Positions 1-4,866 of a stretch of 6,742 nt of DNA are shown piece by piece. Positions within the stretch are counted from its first letter, which is position 1. Every line of letters begins with the position of its first letter. Where the stretch lies: assembly GCA_017540385.1 (NCBI GenBank), contig JAFYBD010000107.1, positions 1-6,742 on the forward strand, read 5' to 3'. A model generated the notes under the pieces. That model saw only the letters and a list, made by a program, of their open reading frames with translations. It was not told where the DNA came from and did not search any database. This DNA is from Lentisphaeria bacterium. Its GTDB lineage: Bacteria > Verrucomicrobiota > Lentisphaeria > Victivallales > UBA1829. Position numbers and translations under genes: made by a program.

Positions 1-1092
1 CTTCTGTTCTGCGGCGGGGACGATCTCGTCGCCGGGCATGACCTTGTGCGTGCCCTGATAGACCACCCGCTCGCCGATCTTCAGCCCGGACTTCACCAGC
101 TGGTGCGTCTTCGTCATGTCGCCCAGCTCGATCACGCGGCGTTCGATCTTGTTGCCCTCGCCGACCACGTACACGAACGAGGTCTGCGAGTCGTGCATCA
201 CGGCGGACGGCGGCACGGCCGGCATCTTGTCCCCGGCTTTCTTCGACAGCGTCACGGTCACGGTGCTGCCGGGGATGAGCTTCATGTCGGCGTTCGGGAA
301 CGACGCGTACACCTGCACGGCGTCCGTCTTCATGTTCGCTTCGTTGTTCAGGAATTCAATCGTGCCGCCGGTCGTATATTCGGAGCCGTCGGCCAGCTTC
401 AGCGTGACCTGGCCGTTCTGCTTCAGGGCGGTGAGGGAGCCGTAACCGGAGAGGAAATCCGCCATACTGATGGAGAACCGCACGCGGATGGGCTGCATCT
501 GGATGATGGTGAGCAGGGAACCGGAGGACGGCGTGATGTAGTTTCCGGCGGTGTACTTGGTCACGCCAACCAGACCGCTGATGGCGGCGGTGATGTCGGT
601 GTACTTCAGGTCCTCCTTCGCGGTCACGAGTCCGGCCTCGGCGGCGGCGAGCGCAGCCTTGAAGGCATCCACGGCGGACTTGGTGCTTTCCATCGTGTCC
701 TTGCTGGCGGCGTTCACTTCGTACAGCGTCTGGTTGCGGTCGAAGGTGCTCTGGGCGTATTCGAGCTTCGCCTTGCACTCGGCGATATTGGCCTCGGCCT
801 GCTTCACGGCGGCCTCGTACTGCGTCTTCTCGATGGAATACAGCAGCTGGCCTTTCTTCACATAATCGCCGTCCTTGAAGCCAAGCTTCAGGATTTCGCC
901 CGAAACGCGCGGGACCACGTTCACTTCGGCCTGCGCGACGACCTGGCCGGTGTAACGGCGCGACTGGACGTTGCCGATTTCTTCGACGACGGCGACGCCG
1001 ACGGTCTGTTTCATGGCTCCGGGCATCTGCGCGAAGATCGGGAGGGAAAGCGTGGCAAGGACCGCCGCGGCGGAAATGATACGGGATTTCAT
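1..1092 (-). CDS. RND efflux periplasmic adaptor (membrane fusion protein), 3' end outside the window
   Basis: The frame is open from the ATG at 1092 to base 1 (364 codons, no stop), so only the extreme C-terminus is probably missing; family members are usually 360-400 aa. Residues 1-21 form a Sec signal peptide (KSR, hydrophobic core, PIFA before Q22). There is no lipobox cysteine, so this is a soluble or weakly attached periplasmic protein rather than a lipoprotein. Order of parts: first half of the lipoyl/barrel-sandwich domain (VVPRVSGEILKL, 59-70, and DGDYVKKGQLL, 74-84), an alpha-hairpin coiled coil (about 90-162), the second lipoyl half (TDITAAISGLVG, 165-176), a beta-barrel (about 200-285) and the membrane-proximal domain (VPPSAV, 293-298, onward). 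Adaptors of this family join an inner-membrane RND pump to an outer-membrane channel. The pump gene is expected just beyond base 1. Substrate unknown. AAGGAG at 1105-1110 lies 12 nt before the ATG, which is rather far. Confidence 0.93.
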   Translation of the reverse strand, partial: MKSRIISAAAVLATLSLPIFAQMPGAMKQTVGVAVVEEIGNVQSRRYTGQVVAQAEVNVVPRVSGEILKLGFKDGDYVKKGQLLYSIEKTQYEAAVKQAEANIAECKAKLEYAQSTFDRNQTLYEVNAASKDTMESTKSAVDAFKAALAAAEAGLVTAKEDLKYTDITAAISGLVGVTKYTAGNYITPSSGSLLTIIQMQPIRVRFSISMADFLSGYGSLTALKQNGQVTLKLADGSEYTTGGTIEFLNNEANMKTDAVQVYASFPNADMKLIPGSTVTVTLSKKAGDKMPAVPPSAVMHDSQTSFVYVVGEGNKIERRVIELGDMTKTHQLVKSGLKIGERVVYQGTHKVMPGDEIVPAAEQK

Positions 1093-1117
1093 GGGGGAAA
1101 TAGACTCCTTGATTCAG

Positions 1118-1149
1118 TTAATATATCATGTGCATCCTTTAATATATCA
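1118..1149 (-). repeat. Two 11-bp direct repeats 21 bp apart over the adaptor promoter (possible operator)
   Basis: The minus strand reads TGATATATTAA at 1149-1139 and again, identically, at 1128-1118. The 21-bp period is two helical turns, so both copies face the same side of the DNA. The first copy contains the -10 element and the second lies just downstream of the predicted start site. Each copy also contains an extended -10-like TGATATATT. The repeat could be a binding site for a repressor of the efflux operon or a duplicated -10 element. No -35-like hexamer lies 17 bp before the second copy. Confidence 0.45.
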
Positions 1150-1169
1150 CACTCTAATCAATTTTTCAA
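1141..1169 (-). promoter_or_regulatory. Sigma-70-type promoter of the efflux adaptor gene, with extended -10
   Basis: Reading the minus strand, TTGAAA (1169-1164) and TATATT (1146-1141) are separated by exactly 17 bp. The -10 is preceded by TGA at 1149-1147, which makes an extended -10. Transcription would start near 1134, giving a leader of about 40 nt before the ATG at 1092. The surrounding DNA is AT-rich, in sharp contrast to the GC-rich genes. The call rests on motif matches only. Confidence 0.72.
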
Positions 1170-1189
1170 GTCGAAATGGTTATCAAAGA

Positions 1190-1235
1190 CCAGGTTTCAC
1201 GTAAAAAAAAGGCTTTTTTTCGTTCGGGAACCTGG
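1190..1235 (-). terminator. Possible terminator or cruciform between the LplA and efflux genes
   Basis: CCAGGTT (1190-1196) and AACCTGG (1229-1235) form a 7-bp inverted repeat. Between them lie eight A (1203-1210), GGC, then seven T (1214-1220), which can extend the stem imperfectly through ACG/CGT and A-T pairs. It lies about 85 bp past the lplA stop and upstream of the adaptor promoter, where a terminator is expected. It is not a textbook GC hairpin followed by a U tract, so the function is inferred from position and shape. Confidence 0.35.
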
Positions 1236-1318
1236 GGCGGTGTGCCAACGACGAATGACGGCGGAAAGAAAGCCGCGGGGATCGCGCGGGCATGAAAGTG
1301 ATATCAGGAAGAAGCCGG

Positions 1319-2311
1319 TCACGCCTGAGGCGACAGCAGCTCGGCGAGGGATTCGGCGGTCGCGCCCTCGATGAAACGCCCCGGATTCAGGCGGGACAGT
1401 ACCTCGCGCAATGCGTCCGGCCTGTGGGAACACCCTGCGAGCGCTTCGGCGAGCTCGGAGACCGGATCGGCGCCGAAGAAATCGCCGGTGAAACGCGCCC
1501 GGCGGACGACGCCTTGATGCACGTCCAGATGCGCCGTCACGACGCCTCCGGGAAACCGTGCGGTGCGTTCGAACGCAAAATCCGGGGACTCGCCGAAGGT
1601 CCACTCCCACGACCGGTACCGCTCGTCGGCGAGACGCTCCGCTTCGCGCTTCCAGTTCTCGTGGATCGGGGCCGCGCCGTCGATGCCGAGGGTCTTCGTG
1701 AGGGCGTCGGCGAACGCCTTCGGGAACGTCTCCCGGTCCAGGCCGGGCAGGAATTCGCGCAGATTCGCCACGCGCGCCCGGACGGACGCCACGCCCTTCG
1801 CCTCGATCTTGAGGCGCGGCGGGGTCAGCGCGGCCGTCATCGCGTCCATGTCGACGTCGAAGAGCAGCGTGCCGTGAAAGAGGATCCGCCCGTCGTGAAT
1901 CCGTTTCGCGCTCCCGGAGACCTTCCGGCCGCCGACCAGGATGTCGTTGCGCCCGGAGAACCCGGCGTCCACGCCCAGGTTTTTCAGCGCGTCCAGCACG
2001 GGTTGCGCGTACACGGCGAAGTCCGCATAGCGCGCATCGGAATCGGATTCGAACGCGAGGATCGTGTAGTTCAGGTTGCCGAGGTCGTGATAGACCGCCC
2101 CTCCCCCGGTCGTCCGGCGGACCACTGCGACGCCGTGTTCGCGCACGAATGTGCCGTCGAACTCGCGACAGGCGTTCTGATTGCGGCCGATGATGACGGA
2201 CGCGCGGTTCCGCCAGATCATCGCGAAAGGCTCGTCGGCCTGCTCCGCCATGATCTCCTCCAGCGCCAGATTGTACGTCGGATCGGTGCGTTCGTTCCAG
2301 TAGAAGACCAC
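1319..2311 (-). CDS. lplA: Lipoate-protein ligase A
   Basis: 330 aa, close to E. coli LplA (about 338). The enzyme activates lipoate (or octanoate) with ATP to lipoyl-AMP and transfers it to the lysine of lipoyl domains such as the E2 subunits of 2-oxoacid dehydrogenases and GcvH; it acts in the cytoplasm in lipoate salvage. Visible motifs: RRTTGGGAVYHDLGN (65-79), the signature lipoate/nucleotide loop; GGRKVSGSA (127-135) with K130 matching the catalytic lysine of E. coli LplA; FHGTLL (145-150); and AKGVASVRARVANL (171-184). Residues from about 250 form the C-terminal accessory domain, so this is a full two-domain LplA rather than a LipB or LipM type. The start is GTG, supported by GGAG 7 nt upstream. 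It is the last gene of the five-gene unit, 25 bp after the HNH gene stop. No lipoylated target protein is encoded nearby. Confidence 0.95.
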   Translation of the reverse strand: MVFYWNERTDPTYNLALEEIMAEQADEPFAMIWRNRASVIIGRNQNACREFDGTFVREHGVAVVRRTTGGGAVYHDLGNLNYTILAFESDSDARYADFAVYAQPVLDALKNLGVDAGFSGRNDILVGGRKVSGSAKRIHDGRILFHGTLLFDVDMDAMTAALTPPRLKIEAKGVASVRARVANLREFLPGLDRETFPKAFADALTKTLGIDGAAPIHENWKREAERLADERYRSWEWTFGESPDFAFERTARFPGGVVTAHLDVHQGVVRRARFTGDFFGADPVSELAEALAGCSHRPDALREVLSRLNPGRFIEGATAESLAELLSPQA

Positions 2312-2318
2312 GTCGTGT

Positions 2319-2322
2319 CTCC
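2319..2322 (-). promoter_or_regulatory. Ribosome binding site supporting the GTG start of lplA
   Basis: The minus strand reads GGAG at 2322-2319, followed by 7 nt and then GTG at 2311-2309. The nearest in-frame ATG is codon 21, inside the conserved N-terminal region, so the GTG start is preferred. Confidence 0.6.
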
Positions 2323-2336
2323 GCGTCTGTTTTTGC

Positions 2337-2684
2337 TTACGATCCCATGTCGGGATCGTCCGCGGCGCGGTTCATGGCCTCGCGTTCGCGGTCGGCCCGG
2401 TCGAGTTCGGACAGTATCTCGTCCACGGGCATGGTGTACTTCTTCGAATTGTTGCACGCCTTGCAGCAGGGGACGATGTTGCCCCTGGTGCTGCGGCCGC
2501 CCCGGGACAACGGCACGAGATGGTCCATGGTGAGTTCGGACGCGGGGAACTTCTGTCCGCAGTAATGGCACACGCCTTTCTGAAGCAGGGCCTGCCACCA
2601 GTTGGTGCGGCGGAGTTCGCGCGCTTTGGCGCGTTCCCGGGCGATCTGCGCCGGGTCAACCCGCATGTCGAACCACTCCTCCAT
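2337..2684 (-). CDS. Small HNH endonuclease domain protein
   Basis: 115 aa, essentially one HNH (beta-beta-alpha metal) nuclease domain with a basic N-terminal helix and an acidic tail. The structural zinc knuckle is C39-x2-C42 and C74-x2-C77. The active site is D54-H55 (MDHLVPLSRGG), N69 (GNIVP) and N78 (ACNNSKK). All core residues are present, so it should be a competent metal-dependent DNA nicking or cutting enzyme. Free-standing HNH proteins of this size occur as restriction (McrA-like), phage or housekeeping proteins of unknown role. No methyltransferase, intron, intein or phage gene is nearby. It starts 10 bp after the ubiA-like stop and ends 25 bp before lplA. Two starts are possible: ATG at 2684 with GAGGG 7 nt upstream, or ATG at 2666 (codon 7) with a stronger GAGGAG 9 nt upstream. 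The physiological role is unknown. Confidence 0.88.
   Translation of the reverse strand: MEEWFDMRVDPAQIARERAKARELRRTNWWQALLQKGVCHYCGQKFPASELTMDHLVPLSRGGRSTRGNIVPCCKACNNSKKYTMPVDEILSELDRADREREAMNRAADDPDMGS
2676..2681 (-). promoter_or_regulatory. Strong internal ribosome binding site before an alternative HNH start
   Basis: GAGGAG at 2681-2676 is followed by 9 nt and ATG at 2666-2664. It lies inside codons 2-3 of the longer HNH reading frame. It could make a form six residues shorter, or mark the true start. Confidence 0.45.
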
Positions 2685-2694
2685 CGCGCCGCCC

Positions 2695-3636
2695 TCAGGA
2701 AACAGCGTATTTTTCCGACAGGGCGGAGCAGACCAGGCCCGCCAGCAGGATCAGCGGCAGGACGATCAGACCGCAGGAAGCGGCCACGGCGGCCTGCACC
2801 ATCATGGCTGCACGGAACGACACCTGCACGGCCTTCTGAATACGCGCGGGGGACGATCCGGTCCGGGAGACCTGATACACCCACAACGCGGCCAGCAGGA
2901 AAAGCGCGCAGAGCACGATCCCGAAGAGTCCGTACAGGATCGGGGGCAGCGTCGCGGAGTCGCGGAAGAGCTTCACGGTGAAGAGCAGCGGGACCAGCGC
3001 ACAGCAGCACGCGCCCGCGATCACGCGCCGTCCGCCCGGACGGACCATCTTCGACATCGTCTCGGACCGCGTGATCTCGTTGAGCCCGCAGTAGAACAGG
3101 AACAGCCCCACGCCGTAGAGCACCAGCAGCAGGATGCGCGGGATCGAGATGCCGGGCACGATCAGGATGCCCAGCGCGAACGACAGGTCGCGCATCACGG
3201 CCATCATCATGGAGGCGCGGCGGGGACGGTATTTCACATAGAAATTATAGGTGTAGATGCTGACGAGGACCACCAGCGTGATGAGGAAAAACCGCCACCC
3301 CAGGCAGATCGCGGTCACCACGGCCGCCAGGAAACACAGCTGCGCCGCGTAGGAGGCGGCACGGGGACTGATGACGCCCCGGGGCAGCGGACGGTCGGGA
3401 TGCTGCTCCAGGTCCAGCTGAATGTCCGCCAGGTCGTTCGTGATGATGCCGAAGAGCGACATGGCGAACGAGACGAAGCAGACGGCCACGAGCGGGAAGT
3501 ACCCGCCGGTCTGCCGGGCCAGTCCTCCGGCGATCAGGAAGGCCGCGAGCGGGTCGCCCGGGACCGAGAAAAGATGGGGCAGACGGAGCAGCTGAAGCCA
3601 TCCGCGAAGCCGTTCATGTTTGTTTGGTGTCTTCAT
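2695..3636 (-). CDS. UbiA-superfamily membrane prenyltransferase (EboC-like variant)
   Basis: 313 aa, highly hydrophobic with about eight or nine membrane helices. The first aspartate motif is intact: N67-D68-L-A-D71-x3-D75, followed by HPDRPLPRGVIS (79-90), the usual UbiA signature that binds Mg2+-diphosphate. The family moves a prenyl group from a prenyl diphosphate onto an aromatic ring, lipid head group or similar acceptor in the membrane. The usual second Asp motif (DxxxD) is replaced by NEITRSE (186-192). The N-terminal RLPHLFSVPGDPLAAF (18-33) with D28 and the changed second motif recall EboC and planctomycete-type UbiA proteins (from memory). No ubiquinone, menaquinone or heme genes are adjacent, so ubiA, menA or ctaB names are not justified. 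The start ATG lies inside the end of tatD (23-bp overlap). Its ribosome site is weak (AGGA 12 nt away), so translation probably depends on coupling. Acceptor unknown. Confidence 0.88.
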   Translation of the reverse strand: MKTPNKHERLRGWLQLLRLPHLFSVPGDPLAAFLIAGGLARQTGGYFPLVAVCFVSFAMSLFGIITNDLADIQLDLEQHPDRPLPRGVISPRAASYAAQLCFLAAVVTAICLGWRFFLITLVVLVSIYTYNFYVKYRPRRASMMMAVMRDLSFALGILIVPGISIPRILLLVLYGVGLFLFYCGLNEITRSETMSKMVRPGGRRVIAGACCCALVPLLFTVKLFRDSATLPPILYGLFGIVLCALFLLAALWVYQVSRTGSSPARIQKAVQVSFRAAMMVQAAVAASCGLIVLPLILLAGLVCSALSEKYAVS

Positions 3637-4456
3637 CTTGGGGGGAAATCCTGAAAAAACGTTGGGCGTTGGATGTCGTCGTCTTCGCCGTGGCGCTCAC
3701 GCTCCAGCCCCGGAGCGAAGCAAGCGCATGCGCCGTCCAGGGGAGCAGGCAGGGGTGATTCTCCTGCCCGCGATAGGGGACGGGAGCCAGATACGGGGAA
3801 TCGGTCTCAAGGAGGATGCGGTCCTCCGGGTAACGGAGCGCGAGGGCGCGGATGTTGTCGGCCTTCTTGAACGTGAGCATGCCGCCGACGCCGAAATAGG
3901 CTCCGAGCGCCGCGAAGCGGTCGAGATCGTCGAGGTTGCCCGCGAACGAATGAAGCACGAACCGCCCGCCGTCCGCTGCGAAATCCGACAGCAGGCCGTA
4001 CGCATCATCGTACGCGAGCGTGCCTCCGTCGCGGTCCCGGTCGCGGGTGTGGACGACGGCCGGGCGGTCCAGGCGGAGCGCGAGCTCCAGAAAGGACTTG
4101 AAGACGTCGAGCTGTCTGTCCCGTGTTTCGGCTTCATAGTAGTAGTCCAGACCGATCTCGCCGACCGCCACGAACCGGGTCGCTTCCGCGAAGGGGGCGA
4201 AGCGTTCCGCGGGGTCGGGGCGTTTCACGATGTCGAGCGGATGCAGCCCCGCCGCGAAGTACACGCCGTCGAAGCGCGAAGCGAACTCGCACGCGCGGCG
4301 GCTGGTTTCGAAATCGGAGCCGCAGAGCAGGATCCACGGCACGCCGGACTCCTCGGACCTGCGGTAGAACTCCGCCTCGTCGGGGCATCCGTCGTCGCTC
4401 AGGTGAGCGTGGGTGTCGAAGAACCGGCAGTCCGGCGACATCCAGTCGGGGATCAT
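3614..4456 (-). CDS. TatD-family metal-dependent hydrolase
   Basis: 280 aa TIM-barrel hydrolase of the amidohydrolase superfamily, the usual TatD length. Metal ligands are all visible: H16 and H18 (FFDTHAHLSDDG), E100 (VGEIGLDYYY), H136 (AVVHTRD), H169 (FVLHSFAG) and D219 (LLETDSPYLAP). TatD enzymes of known activity are Mg2+/Mn2+-dependent DNases, some with 3'-exonuclease activity in DNA repair; others, such as the EboB group, have no known substrate. Despite the name, the family is not part of the Tat translocase. The ATG overlaps the stop of the zinc-ribbon gene as ATGA and has no clear ribosome site of its own, so translation is likely coupled. The 3' end overlaps the UbiA-like gene by 23 bp. 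This tight link to a UbiA gene suggests a shared small-molecule or lipid job rather than a repair role, but that is inference. Confidence 0.92.
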   Translation of the reverse strand: MIPDWMSPDCRFFDTHAHLSDDGCPDEAEFYRRSEESGVPWILLCGSDFETSRRACEFASRFDGVYFAAGLHPLDIVKRPDPAERFAPFAEATRFVAVGEIGLDYYYEAETRDRQLDVFKSFLELALRLDRPAVVHTRDRDRDGGTLAYDDAYGLLSDFAADGGRFVLHSFAGNLDDLDRFAALGAYFGVGGMLTFKKADNIRALALRYPEDRILLETDSPYLAPVPYRGQENHPCLLPWTAHALASLRGWSVSATAKTTTSNAQRFFRISPQDEDTKQT

Positions 4457-4752
4457 TTCGCGGTTTTGTTGCGGTTTTTCGCCGCGGCCGCGGCCAGTTT
4501 CTCTTCCTCTTCGAGGAATTCGTCGAATTCGTCGTACTCCTCGTCGTAGTCGCGGCAGCGCTCGCCGAACGCGGAGTAATCGTCGTCGTCATCGTCGTAT
4601 TCGCCGTAGATGTCGTCCTCGTTCTCATCGCCGTCGCCGTTGATGACGTTGGACTGCGTCAGCACGGAACCGCACTCGGGGCAGCATCCGTCTTCGGCTT
4701 CCATCTGCTTTTCGTTGATCTCGGTGTCGCAATAGGGGCAAATCATGACCAT
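4453..4752 (-). CDS. Small zinc-ribbon protein with a highly acidic tail
   Basis: 99 aa from the ATG at 4752. Residues 5-8 (CPYC) and 24-27 (CPEC) form a two-knuckle zinc ribbon, with an extra C23 beside the second pair. Residues 38-84 are strongly acidic, rich in D, E and Y (DDDDDDYSAF, DEEYDEFDEF, LEEEE), and the protein ends with five alanines and a short basic tail (KNRNKTAK). The ATG at 4752 is preferred over an upstream TTG (4791) because GAGGAG sits 8 nt before it and because the ribbon then starts at residue 5. It is the first gene of the five-gene unit and its stop overlaps the tatD start (ATGA). No function is assigned. The ribbon could bind nucleic acid or protein, and the tail could mimic DNA or bind cations or a basic partner. 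The composition is extreme compared with its neighbours, but the codon pattern and GC level match them. Confidence 0.82.
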   Translation of the reverse strand: MVMICPYCDTEINEKQMEAEDGCCPECGSVLTQSNVINGDGDENEDDIYGEYDDDDDDYSAFGERCRDYDEEYDEFDEFLEEEEKLAAAAAKNRNKTAK

Positions 4753-4760
4753 GGCACAGT

Positions 4761-4766
4761 CTCCTC
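4761..4766 (-). promoter_or_regulatory. Ribosome binding site that fixes the zinc-ribbon start
   Basis: GAGGAG at 4766-4761 is 8 nt before the ATG at 4752. An alternative TTG start at 4791 has no comparable site and lies close to the predicted transcription start. Confidence 0.7.
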
Positions 4767-4794
4767 GGTTTGTATGGTGGGGATCGGACAATCG

Positions 4795-4832
4795 CCCGGC
4801 AGAAACGCGGTAATGTACACGCCGGGAACCGC
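4795..4832 (-). repeat. Two interleaved inverted repeats across the -10 and start site
   Basis: CCCGGC (4826-4821) pairs with GCCGGG (4800-4795). GCGGT (4832-4828) pairs with ACCGC (4811-4807). The two pairings share the same region and flank the TACATT element. They could be operator half-sites, a DNA-level structure, or chance in GC-rich DNA. Most of the left arms lie upstream of the predicted start, so an RNA attenuator is unlikely. Confidence 0.35.
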
Positions 4833-4840
4833 TTTGTCAA
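4812..4840 (-). promoter_or_regulatory. Sigma-70-type promoter of the zinc-ribbon/tatD/UbiA/HNH/lplA unit
   Basis: On the minus strand a consensus TTGACA (4840-4835) is followed by a 17-bp spacer and TACATT (4817-4812), which matches four of six -10 positions. Transcription would start near 4805, about 50 nt before the ATG. It lies in the only gap between nifS and lplA large enough for a promoter, so it probably drives all five genes. Confidence 0.75.
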
Positions 4841-4866
4841 ATCTTTTCGTTCTTTTTTCCATTTAT

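Noticed and set aside
46..1374. 442-codon open frame on the plus strand opposite the efflux adaptor
   Set aside because: It runs antisense to a well-supported adaptor gene and is rich in H, R, G and D with no recognisable domain. It also crosses the AT-rich promoter gap.
1292..2533. 413-codon open frame on the plus strand opposite lplA
   Set aside because: It is a shadow of lplA and HNH codon bias; the protein is R/E/D-rich without motifs.
2602..3654. 350-codon plus-strand frame opposite the UbiA-like gene, rich in H, Q, E and R
   Set aside because: The composition is the mirror of hydrophobic codons in the membrane protein on the other strand. No domain is recognisable.
3614..4456. TatD as a member of the Tat protein export system
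   Set aside because: The family name is historical; the motifs are those of a metal-dependent hydrolase and no tatA, tatB or tatC gene is present.
4501..4620. Repeated TCGTCGTC/GAATTCGTCG triplets resembling a tandem repeat
   Set aside because: They are the codons of the acidic Asp/Glu tract of the zinc-ribbon protein and show no regular repeat unit beyond that.
4753..4791. Longer zinc-ribbon form starting at a TTG at 4791
   Set aside because: There is no ribosome site, it starts almost at the predicted transcription start, and the extra 13 residues add no known feature, whereas the ATG at 4752 has GAGGAG at ideal spacing.
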